This document shows positions 42,601 through 52,493 of a stretch of DNA of 64,000 nucleotides, piece by piece. The stretch covers positions 4,092,001-4,156,000 of the forward strand of contig CM041196.1 in the NCBI GenBank assembly GCA_023078555.1. The letters run 5' to 3'. The translations under genes were made by a program, and so were the position numbers. The stretch's first letter is position 1. Each line of letters begins with the position of its first letter. This stretch comes from Ulva prolifera. Its lineage: Eukaryota > Chlorophyta > Ulvophyceae > Ulvales > Ulvaceae. The notes beneath the pieces were generated by a model. The model was not told the DNA's origin and made no database searches. It saw only the letters and a program-made list of their open reading frames with translations.

Positions 42601-43779
42601 CCTGGGCTCCTCGCCGTCCATGAACAGCGTGATGCATGTACGAGCGCGGCGCGCCGTGCCGTCCCCTCCCTTCAGCGACAGAACCTTACCAGGGAAGTCG
42701 AGGACGCGGCCCAGGGCCAGTCGTGCTCCGTCGATGTTTGACGCGTCGCTGGCATCGTTGAAATCTCTGAGGAGCTCGGCCGTTGCGTCGCCGAACTCCG
42801 GATGGACGGTGTCCGGGACCTTCGGGGAGGGCCTGGGCTGGGCGGTGTTGTGGGCGGCGGCGGGGGCTTCGGTGAAGTGACGGGGTGGCTGATGGGGGTG
42901 CGGCTGGGCAGGCTGGGCAGGCTGCGGCTGGGCGGGCTGCGGCTGGGCGGGCTGGGCTGGGGCGGGTTGGGCTGGGGCGGGCTGTCGGGCCGGATGTGTG
43001 GCGGGCAGCACGCAGTGACCTGACCTCAAGCTCCTGTTCTGACCTCCCACACATTTATGCGCCTTAGGGGTCTTGGTGGAGCCGAATATGCCACAGTGAG
43101 AGCAGTACGCGGCATTGAGTTCGTGCAGCTTCGCAGTGGGCAGCCTCGGCCCGTCGCGATGGATTCCTCGGATGTGGGTGAACAGACTTGAATGGGAGGA
43201 GAGACTAGCGCTGCATCCGTCATATGGACACTGAAAGCTCATACGCAGGGACTCGTTCCGCTGAAAGCGGACACACTAACGGTGCAGTCTAACGGGCCAT
43301 TGAACCGGCCAGACGGCACAAAACTAAAACAACAAACACACAACACTTTTAACGAATCAAATCTGCAGATCACCTGCGGCTAGTCCGCAGGATTGCCAGT
43401 GGGACTGCCGGACAACGGCACGCGGGCAGCCAGCGGCCCGCGCCGACATGACGGCTGCACAGCCAAGCGGGTCACCAGGAAGGCCAGGCGAAACATAGAA
43501 CAGACATCTAGGTGTTCCAAATGGGCAAGGCTGCAGGCCACTGGCGGTCAGTCCGCTGGCATTCTAGTGGGGCTGCAGAACGACGGAACACTGGCAGCTG
43601 GCGCGCGTATTCGTTGCAGCTGCACGACAGCGGACGACAGAACACAACTAAGGGCCTATTCGTTTTCTTTTTGCTGCCTCCCGCAGCCGGGTTCTTTTGG
43701 CATGCGTCTACATCGGGACCACGACACAGCACAGACGACAGACGTACGATAAAGATACGGCAGATGGCATGTATCGGCC
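39621..43779 (-). mobile_element. RLE LINE copy 5, full-length (about 4.16 kb)
   Basis: The 3' end is the tail CTCTGTCCTTTGTAACTACATAC. The 5' end directly follows the CATACATAC tail of copy 6. A 5' leader of about 540 bp (43,243-43,779) contains two diverged repeats built around TGGGGCTGC/TGGGACTGC and CGGCACGCGGGCAGC-like blocks. One large ORF follows, then a 62-bp 3' UTR without poly(A). The lack of poly(A) and the presence of a restriction-like endonuclease place it with the R2/NeSL/Utopia-type lineages rather than L1. Confidence 0.88.
39682..43242 (-). CDS. Non-LTR retrotransposon ORF: zinc fingers, reverse transcriptase, restriction-like endonuclease; 1186 residues
   Basis: Start ATG 43,242; stop TGA 39,682-39,684. 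Residues about 5-28 form a C2H2 finger (CPYDGCSASLSSHSSLFTHI), and a second Cys/His cluster (CSHCG...HKC) lies at about 47-64. A Pro/Ala/Gln repeat linker follows. Reverse transcriptase spans about 300-570: GSGPGLSGWTYEHIR, QLDWKNAFNMMSR, RQGDPISPLLFALAL, and the catalytic AYHDD at about 526-531. A zinc-binding CECGTLIQPHDLDHAMNC lies near 855. An Ala/Pro-rich linker leads to the restriction-like endonuclease at about 1040-1130 (LGDIMFMPPGDPLCIGDVSV ... RDVQKRTAYRLYD ... VPLSHETHGRLG). It is intact and would nick a target and prime reverse transcription there. Confidence 0.9.
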   Translation of the reverse strand: MSFQCPYDGCSASLSSHSSLFTHIRGIHRDGPRLPTAKLHELNAAYCSHCGIFGSTKTPKAHKCVGGQNRSLRSGHCVLPATHPARQPAPAQPAPAQPAQPQPAQPQPAQPAQPHPHQPPRHFTEAPAAAHNTAQPRPSPKVPDTVHPEFGDATAELLRDFNDASDASNIDGARLALGRVLDFPGKVLSLKGGDGTARRARTCITLFMDGEEPRLAEPTPSQKRRMNQNQDRRLAGSVHRSLSDGNVRKGAEKVEAPPIARYTPEVHETLRHLHPAEALPPDTQPAEPAPPLQIDEATLRALLDKLPKGSGPGLSGWTYEHIRAAGTASTAAFTEIHRFVNAALAGRLPHLPRLLDCRLLPQEKPQGGVRPIAIAETWQRLVSLCAMTLCSGLGASLAPLQVGVGVPGGAQNLGHAARAVLQAWDDVVLVQLDWKNAFNMMSRAAILEAVASHKPALLPFATMLYRFPANLYIEGAPPGTAAITSQRGVRQGDPISPLLFALALQGPLQAVQAQHQPPGREVTAALMAYHDDCTIAGQRVDAAAAFRALVSAAEPLGLEPQLHKCTAYSRDPQHAGSVAAALGITHATEGTVITGTPIGTPAFESAHAEATADKVCATIEKMMRLPLKAQDQFLLLTMSCQRRMLHYARAVPWAHISDHMRRTEASVLAAVNEIMRVPRDDTRAAAQAVLPARLGGLGVTSTPQEVADGAYLAAAAVSQKAFAGGPECMQPYRGPHGQQLQETWQALNVAQQLHPELPGPASGDTIAKVLPGMQQRITKLVALRRRAALLASHDVATLEGACNLARLRSCACRAATLWLSTLPLSQALRMTDIEFMLCIRYLLGMSPAPPNAVGSRCECGTLIQPHDLDHAMNCTHNAGTWTSRHNIVEKQWREIGSHACVASTRIPRTAPFVRAQLAAASRQIHAGPLGPPPPAPPQPASQVAGPSRGAALPAAPMPAAPPPPPTARADEAPAPTPAPAADADAGHSAHMGRHAPDAAQAAALAAAAAPGGQGPAGPGEQAAAAQATALDEVFRAVAQEKLGDIMFMPPGDPLCIGDVSVVNPCAGSYCGRAAREDGGAAETRDVQKRTAYRLYDPDAYSFVPLSHETHGRLGRPAMNHLNRLAEVASRCGTVNRALFVTNALRRLSVALCKGNALVLRAGLQSLAGITGRAVVRARARPSAMTA

Positions 43780-43788
43780 GTATGTATG

Positions 43789-44417
43789 TAGTTACAAAGG
43801 ACAGAGGCCGGGCAGCGAGCCGTTGCCAGGAAGACACACGCAAATCCACTCACGCAATCATGGCACTAGGCCGGGCACGAGCACGTACCACAGCTCGGCC
43901 GGTGATGCCAGCCAAAGATTGAAGCCCCGCACGGAGCACAAGAGCATTCCCCTTGCACAACGCCACACTCAACCGGCGCAGAGCATTCGTCACAAACAAA
44001 GCACGGTTCACCTTACCACACCGAGACGCAACCTCCGCCAGCCGATTCAAGTGATTCATGGCAGGCCGCCCCAAGCGACCATGCGTCTCATGCGACAACG
44101 GCACGAAACTATACGCATCAGGGTCGTACAAACGATAAGCAGTGCGTTTCTGCACGTCCCGCGTCTCCGCAGCACCCCCGTCCTCGCGGGCCGCACGGCC
44201 GCAATAGGAACCAGCACAGGGGTTCACAACCGACACATCTCCTATGCACAAAGGGTCGCCCGGCGGCATAAACATGATGTCCCCCAGTTTCTCCTGGGCC
44301 ACTGCCCTGAACACCTCATCCAGCGCCGTTGCCTGCGCGGCGGCGGCCTGCTCCCCAGGCCCCGCTGGATCCTGACCACCCGGCGCCGCCGCCGCCGCCA
44401 GGGCCGCAGCCTGCGCC
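43789..44417 (-). mobile_element. RLE LINE copy 6, 5'-truncated, most upstream of the array
   Basis: Carries the endonuclease domain and 3' UTR, almost identical to copy 5. Its 5' junction follows GCATGCATACATAC on the minus strand, apparently the original genomic target. The same GCATACATAC target precedes the solitary fragment at 12,679. Confidence 0.9.
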
Positions 44418-44532
44418 GTATGTATGTATGCATGCATGATTACATAGCCGTGTCCATTTGGACATTGACAACTCCGGAATCCGGGACCGTCTGCAGCTGT
44501 CCGGCAGGACTGAGTTCGCTTACGCTTGTCAT

Positions 44533-44569
<37 letters not shown>
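44533..44569. repeat. 37-nt G homopolymer
   Basis: Pure G run on +, the longest homopolymer in the window. A 29-nt C run follows at 45,856-45,884. Confidence 0.85.
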
Positions 44570-44570
<1 letters not shown>

Positions 44571-46085
44571 TGCCGGGTGATTATTCCTATCGGCATGTGG
44601 TCCTGAGTCTCTAGAGGTGCCGCTTCCCTGTCATCAGGTGTCGCAGTTGCAACAGATCCACTGCACGTTGCGCCGCCATGGCCGCGTCGCTGAGGGCGCG
44701 TTTGCGCAGCGGCCCTTGCACTTGCTGTCTGTGTCGTAGCAGCGGGGCAGTGCCAAGATGCTTTGGAAGCCGCAGATCCGCGTTGCACGTGGTCATGGGC
44801 GGCGCTATGTTGCGGGGCATGAGCGCCTGATCCTGCTGGGCCAACGCGTGAGTGGTACGACGACAGTAGCGGTGAGGCTGGCAGCAGGGCGGAAGCAGCT
44901 GTCAGCGCAAGTGTTTGTTTTCTCCCGTTCACTCTTTTGTAACCTTTGCATGCTGCCAGCACAAGAACGCGACCACCAACCCGGCTCGGCGCACCTACAC
45001 CAAAGCCAGCACATCTAGGAACATGGCGTGTGCGACTCCAGTGACAAACATGGCGTGTGTGGGTCCGTCGTTTGTTACATGGGAGTGTTTGAGAACTCCG
45101 AGTCGTACGAGATGTGTGCGTTGTGTTTGCCTGTACCTATTCACGCTTCTGTGACCCTTTGCTTTACACCGCCAGCATGTAATCACGAGAACGCTACGTC
45201 ACGTCGCACATGCGTAAGCAATTCCAACCACCCGGCCATGCATGGGCATCGTGTATTGCCCAAGATTGTGCAGCAGTGCCCAGCCTGAGACCTGGCCAAA
45301 CCCGCATGGACGCGCACGGCAAGACACATACACACACGCGATCACTTTCCGCGCCGGCGACGGCGCCAGCTTCCACGAACTGCGCTTTCAGCGCCTGTCA
45401 CCTCTACTCCTCCTTCTCATAAATCCCGGTCCCGCGGGGACCAGCCATCTGCTGTTCCGGGGTCAGCTCTCCATCATCCGCGCGGGCTACCGTGCTGCGC
45501 CGAGCCTGCCAGGCTCAGCCAGCGGCGCAGCCTCCACATGCCACGCGTGCCCCCTGCAGCCACGCCACGCCACCTCAACCGCATCACCGATGGAATCGAG
45601 GTGCTCTGGACCCAACCGCGGAACAGCTGCCGCCGGTTATTCTCTCTATACAATCGGCTGCCCCGAGCTGGTGCCACCAGCACCGCACACGCAGCACAGT
45701 CGAACCCCTTGGCATTTCAGCATGGGCGAGTCCGGACACGGTGTACCCACATTCAACATGTCGGGAAGTAACAACACACACACTCTATGGCCGCCTGCAT
45801 CAATTTGAATGGATAGCTCCGCTATCAATGCACCACCGCTACCTGCGGCCAAAATCCCCCCCCCCCCCCCCCCCCCCCCCCCCCGCCTTGTTCGGCCACC
45901 ATCTCCCACTTTGACACCAGAACACACTCAACACCCCCACATACTCTCAGCACCCCTCGCAACCAGGCGGAAGCCACGGCTATCCTGCCCAGGCATATTT
46001 CAAGAAACAGCCGGCACAGCCATCGGTTTGCCATGGCACCATAGAACAGAACTGCAAAACCTAGAGCGCGCAGAACGCAGCACGC
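44570..46085. other. No gene recognised; SINE-A remnants
   Basis: Open frames on both strands are low-complexity and overlap. Two SINE-A 3' ends occur on +: about 44,905-44,945 (TGTTTGTTTTCTCCCGTTCA, then CTCTTTTGTAAC) and a diverged one at about 45,115-45,160. Confidence 0.45.
45856..45884. repeat. 29-nt C homopolymer
   Basis: Pure C run on + between two non-coding stretches. Confidence 0.85.
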
Positions 46086-46088
46086 CCT

Positions 46089-48530
46089 CTACAAGCCCTG
46101 AAACACATCGCGCTGCTTCAGGTCCGCATCTGCCACCTGGCACAGCTGCAGCCAGTCCGCCGTCTGGACCTTGGCCTCCACAGACACATACATCTGCGTC
46201 GCGAGCTGCCCGGCCGACAGGACGACACCCGGCATGCTCACAGCGCCGACCACCGCGGCCACGGCCGCAGCGTCACGGTCCTGGAACGAACGCAGCTGCC
46301 GCACGGCCTGCGCGCCGTGCGCATGCGCCTTGACGCTCACGCCGAGCAGGCGCTTGGACAGGCGGGTCGCGCACGCCGGGCACAGGCAGCCGGGGGCGCC
46401 GGAACAGGTGCAGGCGGCCGGGGGCGCCAGGGCGCCGCTGTGGGGTGGCGGCTGCCAGGGGGGGGTGATGTCTTGCATGCGTGCGAGGTGGGAGAGCGGC
46501 TGTGCGGCGGAGCGCAGGCGGCCATCCTGCGAGCGGCGGCTGCGCACCCACATCTGCCATGTCGCGGCCAGCAGCACCTGCTGTGAGCGCTGCAGGTGCA
46601 GCCGCTGGAAGGACCGCACGATGACTGGCACCTCCTGCACCAGCGCGGCGGCGAGTCAGCGCCCTGAGTCAGCGCCACATGCCGCAGCAGCATATTGGGA
46701 AAGGGCACGTGGGAATGCTCAACCTCGCATAGTGACAGTTGGAGTGGAGCGCTGGGGCGCGGGGCCGTGGCGGGCATGCTTCGGATACATGCGTGCTGAC
46801 GGCACTGCAGCGGGGTGTGTGCATGCGTTGTCAAGCAGGTGGCCGTGTCACAGGGCGGTCTGGCAGCGTGGGGCGTGGCACACGCACCCCAGTGCTCGCA
46901 TTGCTGGCTTTGAGGACTGCGCCATAGAAGGCGCGGGAGTCGGCGGGGTCATCTCGAATCCCTTGCGCGTGCATGAGGCTCATGCACGAGAACAGCTCAA
47001 CGCACCGCGCGTCGACTTGCGCCGACGACATCAGCTTCATGGGCCCCTGCATGCAGCACCGGAGTTGGGCCGCGTTGCTACGAACCTCTCCCACCAAGCC
47101 GGGGTGTGGTCTGTGACCGGCACACCTTGAACAGGCAATGTAGACGACCTGACTGGCAGGGCCAAGCATGACAAAGGAGCTTATGAAGGAAGCGCACCGG
47201 CACTGCCTCGGTCAGGCATTCATGCAGCGCGCCCAGCACCACGGCCAGCACACAGCAGCGCGGGCACGTCCGCACATCATGCTGTACCTCCTCGGCCCCC
47301 CCCTGGCCCGCGGTCACAGGGCACTTGCCCGGCGGCTCGACAGAGTGAATGTACGCGACGAACGCCCAGCACGCCCGGCCCCAGGCCCCCGGCTCCAGGC
47401 TGTGGCGGTACCGGCCACAGATGTCCCGCACGATGTGTGGGACGCATGCGGCCACTGTGCTGCTGCCGCCGTGTCCACATGTCAGGGGCATCCCGGAGGC
47501 GGCGCCGACGGCGGCCTCCGCGGAGCGCAGCAACAATTCCACGTCGTGGGCTGCAGCCGCAGCGGTCGCCGACGGCAGGCCCCCCTGCGACGGCAGGCCC
47601 CCCTGCGACGGCACGGCGGCGCACTCTGCCTTGATTGCGTGCACCTCTCCTGCATCCGATCCAGACTTGTTGACGCGAGTTATTAAAGCCCCGATGGGAA
47701 TGTCATGCAGATCTACACACGGGATGGCTGTGGAGGGGCAAGCCCGATGTGTCCCACCGCAATCATGGTGGGTTCGCGCACCGAAGGTCGGCAGCGCTGC
47801 GCCAGGATCCGCCGCAAGTAGGAAGCACGTCTCCAGGTGTAACGCCAGCACAAAGGTGTGCTGGGACGCGCGGCACGCCAGCGCGGCGCGCGCTGTGGTG
47901 AACGCCAGCGCAGCACCATCTGCTGTGGTGTAGGGGGTTTGCAGCAGCCAGCGCACCTGCGATGTGGCGACGCCGGCACGCTGCCCGGCCAGTGCCCGCA
48001 TAGACACCAGTCGCACAGTCACATCCTGAACTAAATACTCCGCTGCCCGGACGTCCGCCAGAGTCACCAGAGCCAAGCCGGCCCCACTCCCGTCCGAGTC
48101 GGTGTATGCATGCAGCGGTAGCCCTGCACTCGCGGCTGCACCTGCGCCACCACTAGGAGTAGATGAGGCTACCAACGGCAGCACGTCAGCCGCCTGTAGT
48201 GGAAGCACACAGATCTGTGCCATCGCCTCTCTGGCAGAGCTGGCCTGGCAGGGCATGCATTGCGGCAGGGACGTGGCGGTGGAGCGGCAGGGGGGCAGCA
48301 GCGCTGCCGGGCCCGGCGTGCGCGCAGGGTGCTCATGCGTCTGCTTCATGAGCTGCAGGAGCGTTTCGGTGGCGGCGGCCTTGCGGCGGTGCAGTCGGCG
48401 GTTGTCGGCGGTGTACCGTACACGGCGGTCCTTCGCCTCTTGGATCTGCCGCGCCCGTGATGCCAGAGTGCCCTGCAGATCCTGCGCCAGCGCCTGCACA
48501 CCAGCAGCAGCAGTCAGTGGGGGGAGCATG
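46089..48530 (-). CDS. Unrecognised alanine-rich protein, multi-exon
   Basis: ATG at 48,530 (MLPPLTAAAGVQALAQDLQG), then a basic coiled-coil-like segment (RARQIQEAKDRRVRYTADNR). The frame stays open to about 47,100 with scattered CxxC pairs. A second segment (about 47,150-46,850) encodes MSSAQVDARCVELFSCMSL. The last exon (about 46,640-46,089) encodes VRSFQRLHLQRSQQVLLAAT and ends QTADWLQLCQVADADLKQRD..L-stop. Codon use is coherent and the minus frames stay open over long GC-rich stretches. The C-terminus resembles that of the gene leaving the window at 63,904-64,000. No domain identified; exon borders are tentative. Confidence 0.5.
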
Positions 48531-48649
48531 GCTGCAGGGGCCTTTGGGCGTGGCTGAAGGTGTGGGGAAAGAGCATGGGGGACGCCAAAGCACACGCATA
48601 CACTCAATGCGCTGCTGTTCTGTGGCCGTGTGCGTGTGGCTGTTGCCTT

Positions 48650-48702
48650 CCAAGAGATTCTTTTGCGGTGTTTGTCTATATCCATTCATTCTTCTGTAAA
48701 GT
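48650..48702 (+). mobile_element. SINE-A 3' end
   Basis: GGTGTTTGTCTATATCCATT followed by CATTCTTCTGTAAA matches the SINE-A tail. The 74-bp palindrome begins three bases downstream. Confidence 0.5.
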
Positions 48703-48704
48703 GT

Positions 48705-48778
48705 GCACCCGAGGATGCATCGAAAAAGCTTGTTGTTGCCATGGCAACAACAAGCTTTTTCGATGCATCCTCGGGTGC
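48705..48778. repeat. 74-bp perfect palindrome
   Basis: Two 37-bp arms, spacer-free, centred on GCCATGGC. Every position was checked by pairing 48,705 with 48,778 inwards. It is the longest perfect palindrome in the window and directly follows a SINE-A tail. Confidence 0.92.
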
Positions 48779-49046
48779 TTGCAAGCCCACCAGCTCATGG
48801 CCTTTCCCACATGGACGGAGCAACGGCCTGGTCATTTTGGAAGCGCTGCCGGTTGTGGATGGTGAAGTCTGGAAGCTCCCGCTGTACACAGCAGAGCGTG
48901 TGGAGCTCACTGCGGACGCACGTGGCATGTACTTGAGCCGGCAATTGCAAGCGCCGCGAGGCTACTATCCCACGCAGGGCAGGGCCGCACGCGGCAGGCA
49001 GCGCACACTTGTAGCCACTGCAGCACCGTCTACCCAAACATTGTAG
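48779..49046 (+). other. Possible exon or gene fragment, unrecognised
   Basis: The + frame reads GRSNGLVILEALPVVDGEVW, then KLPLYTAERVELTADARGMY, and stops near 49,046. Composition looks protein-like, but no start, splice signal or family was identified. The upstream part of the frame runs through the palindrome and is not credible. Confidence 0.3.
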
Positions 49047-49241
49047 CCAACTTCGTTGCCTGGCACCTTCGCGAGGCTTCGCGTGGGTCATGTTTTTTCG
49101 CGCAGCGCGTTGGTTCGTACGCAGACAGCACTACGGAATGGCTCATTATCGCGATATATCGGACACATGATTGCTGCCAGACAAAGGTAGTACATCAGAC
49201 CGTCTCACCAGTCGGTGCGTGAAACAAAGGGGCAAGGTTGA

Positions 49242-49375
49242 AGGGTGACATCTCGATGTTACAAAAGAGTGAACGGGAGAAAACAAACACTGAAACCGAA
49301 TCTCATCCGTATCAACATCAACCTACACTCACACACACACGAACACAACAACCGCACGCACAGGGTGACATCTCG
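49242..49375 (-). mobile_element. SINE-A reference copy with 14-bp target duplication
   Basis: AGGGTGACATCTCG occurs at 49,242-49,255 and 49,362-49,375 and brackets a 106-bp insert. On the minus strand the insert runs from GTGCGTGCGGTTGTTGTG through GATACGGATGAGATTCGG to the end CACTCTTTTGTAACAT. There is no poly(A). Perfect target duplications show this is a recent retroposition and define the family's full length. Confidence 0.88.
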
Positions 49376-49547
49376 TTAATCGGCGACGCTCAATCGAGGC
49401 GGGCGCCAGCCACGACGCCACGACGCGATTCAACGCATATGTAGAATTGCGTAATCGCTGCATCAGACCAAGCACACACCCAGACACACGCCACACAAAG
49501 GAAGCAAGCAAGGCAGTGTGGCTGTGTATGTGTCTGTTCATGCAGAA

Positions 49548-49645
49548 ATGGTTTCGAAGACAATTGTGCTGTCTTTGCCTGTGCCCGTTCACTCTTCTGT
49601 GATTTTTTTGCGGTAGAAAATTCACTGGTGGATGCTGTAATACAT
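49548..49645 (+). mobile_element. SINE-A 3' end next to a hammerhead-element flank
   Basis: TTTGCCTGTGCCCGTTCACT, then CTTCTGTGATT, is a SINE-A tail. It is followed by GGTAGAAAATTCACTGGTGG and ATGCTGTAATACATGG, which match the sequence just beyond the hammerhead-like motif (about 10,083-10,118). Confidence 0.5.
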
Positions 49646-50241
49646 GGCAATCAGCGCCGTAACGGGCTGCCACAAAATGCGCCTGCAGGGGTCTATAAAC
49701 ACGCTGTGGTATATGTAGTTAGCCTAGTGGAGTATATATTTGCAATTCATCACAACCGTTAACCTGTGCATGACAGTGGACATACATCCGAGCGGCGTGC
49801 ATGCCCCCACGTTATGGTTGTACACCACGCCACCCTCGCTGGCACGCAGTCTCGATAAAACTCCAAGCACAAGCATCAGAACAACAGCAGAAACACGCGA
49901 CATTCTTAGTTTGTCATTGTCATGTAAAGCACAGCTTTCACGGCGAGTTTGCGCTGTCATTTAGTGTCGCTGTAGCACTGGGCGACTGCTTCTCGACTGT
50001 ACTGCTCGGCATCCCGTCGCACATTTACACAGCAACTTCAAATTCGTAATCGACCCGCGCCTTTGGCATTACGTCCGATCGGACGCCTCTCCGTTCCAGC
50101 AGGTCGGCTTTCGTGCCACGACGCAAAAATACAACTGCACTTCGGTGATAACTGTGTTTGGAAACGATGGAATGGCTATGCCTGTCCGGAATAGTGAGAA
50201 CGATGAATGATCTGCTGAAGCACATATCTGTTGCGAGCGGG

Positions 50242-50324
50242 GCAGGCCACCATTGCTGCCAGCACACTAGCAGCATTGACAAATGTGGTGCTGTCGTGGA
50301 GCGTGGTGGTGGAGGGTAGTGGCA
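50242..50324. repeat. Arm of a distant inverted repeat (partner about 52,150-52,234)
   Basis: CTAGCAGCATTGACAAATG, then TGGTGCTGTCGTGGAGCG on +, appears as its complement near 52,150-52,234 with few changes. It is part of a shuffled repeat that fills 50-54 kb. Confidence 0.65.
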
Positions 50325-50851
50325 GGGTGGCGAATGCCAGCAGAGTTCAATACATACTTTGAATACGATCATGCGATGCACAGTATCCTGCTGTGTCTCA
50401 TGATGCTAATTGCGGCTGAAGTGAGTGCGTCTTTGAGTAGCTGCTGCAAAATACGTGCCCAGTTGTTGTGACGCTTGGCGACGGCTTGCAAGCGCGGCCG
50501 CGGCGGATGCAGCACGGCGCGCCCGCGCGCGATCATCCTTAGCATCGAATGGCCAAGCGCAATGCATGCCCGGAGTGCATGTCCGAACGCTCACACTCTC
50601 ACAACCACCTCGACCACCTCAGGCGACCACCTTGGAGTGTCGACGTGTGCTGTGTCTGACCAACTCGGCACACGTCAGCCGTGACACACAACCGTCTGAC
50701 ATAGTCGGTGAGAGTGATTCGTGCATTTGACACGTCCACATATCGCTGCGTTGCTGGCCTGCGGAGAGCAATGGATTATGCACCTCCCACTCTATACTGA
50801 ATAGCCTGCTGTGGTGGTCTATGTGCAAGATGTAAATTGATAGTGGCAATT

Positions 50852-50999
50852 TCAAGGCGAGTGTGTCTGCATTTGTTGCTTCAGCGATGCAGCTAGCATC
50901 GCTGCGATTGCCCGCTGTTCAGTTGCATTGGGCGAGCTGCCAATGCCGGATCCAAATACATCGAGCCGTGCCCTAGCATCAGGCCCGACTGCTGCAGGT
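50852..50999 (-). CDS. Exon-like segment, C-terminal, unrecognised
   Basis: After an acceptor (CCTGCAG) the minus strand encodes VGPDARARLDVFGSGIGSS, then NATEQRAIAAMLAASLKQQM and a stop at 50,852. It reads as a genuine last exon. It could belong to the bZIP gene transcribed from 55.9 kb; that link is inference. Confidence 0.4.
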
Positions 51000-51309
51000 A
51001 TACTCAGAAATGCAAAGGTATGTGTATGCGATTGTGGCCATATGTGAATGTGTTGAGTACAGCTTCCACAGGAACTGGAAGTGCCAGAGCTGTTACTGAA
51101 GTCCACATTGTCACTTACAGAGATGCTACTCGGACTTACCCACGATGGATGTTTCAACACGACTACAGGTATGAAGTGCTAAGTGCCATCCATCAACTTG
51201 ATACGCAGCTGCAGCTGCCATGTGATCACCAGCTGCACTGTTTCATTCTGCACTGCTGAAAAGGTAGTGTGTACATTGTGTGCCAGCAGTGACAGACCTC
51301 ACTCATGCA

Positions 51310-51422
51310 GGAAAAGGAGCTGAAGAAGATTCAGGAGCGAAACGTTGCTGATGCAAACGAAACATTCAGAAGTCTGACAGCGGAAGGAAGGGCAGTGCTC
51401 TCAAAGATCAACCACCTGTAAT
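51310..51422 (+). CDS. Exon-like segment, unrecognised
   Basis: After the acceptor CTCATGCAG the + strand encodes EKELKKIQERNVADANETFR, then SLTAEGRAVLSKINHL and a stop. The charged, helical composition suggests a real coding exon. Its partners were not identified with confidence; an upstream candidate is ATEVHIVTYRDATRTYPRWM-like sequence at about 51,060-51,170. Confidence 0.4.
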
Positions 51423-52493
51423 GAGATGCAGGTCGCACTCAAGGGGCTGCCAAAGAGTGAGGCTGACACCAGCTGCAGTGGGAAGTTTGCAAATCCTGAA
51501 GATGATGTTGGTGACACTTATATTCATGTGCAGTAGCCTCCAGTCAGACCTTGTCTGCTTCAAGGCTGGAATTGCTCTGTCATTGTGTAAGGCAGGTCTG
51601 TGCAGCTCCTGGCCGATGATAGCTTTGAGAGTATCAGGATCTGATATTATCAGTGCCGTAGGTCCTGTGTGCGTGTAACACAATGCACCACCATTTGTTC
51701 CATAGAAGGGTGATGTATGCTGTAGTCATATGCATGATTACAGTGCACATGTACAGCAGGGCCACGGTCCTAGTAGCATTCATGCATGCGTGATGACGGC
51801 CGTCGATGAGAGTGACCCACGGGTGGGATTGTGGTGGTGGAAGGTGGCAGTGCGGCGTTCCCACCCCAGTCCGCAGCGAAGAGACGACGCCTATCTCACT
51901 ACTCGTGCTCCCGCTCGCGCTCAAATTGATACATTGTGAAGCAAGCGTATGTATCTATCAGTGACATGCTCTTGCAACCCAAATGGACTTGTTTGCTGTG
52001 CCATCGTTATGCACGATGCCTGTGCGCTCGACGGGTGGAGAGGCCCCTCCGACGTGGTGGTGGGGGGTGGCAACATCGCGCGTCGGAGCTTCCGAGGGTG
52101 GTATGCGGGTGGTGCCACACACAACCCCAGATCCGTCCACATGGGCCACCATCCACCCTCTCACCACCCTCCACCACCACGCTCCACGACAGCACCACAT
52201 TTGTCAATGCTGCTAGTGGCATTGCTGCCAGCATCAAAGTCCAGGCTGGCAGAACTGAGATTCACGGTGCTGTCTTCACAGCCAACAACGTCGCACAGCG
52301 CACATCAATCGAAGATATAGTTGGCTTAGGTTATTTGCGCTGCGGAATCTGTGTATCCTTAATGGTACTGGTTGTTCCTTGTCGAGCACGAAAGCGCGAG
52401 TGTGTCGTTCACTTCATCAACGACGACAACCACCCTTACGTTGATCAAGATGGCAGCGCAGTACATTACACGATATTCATTCTTCTTAGAGAT

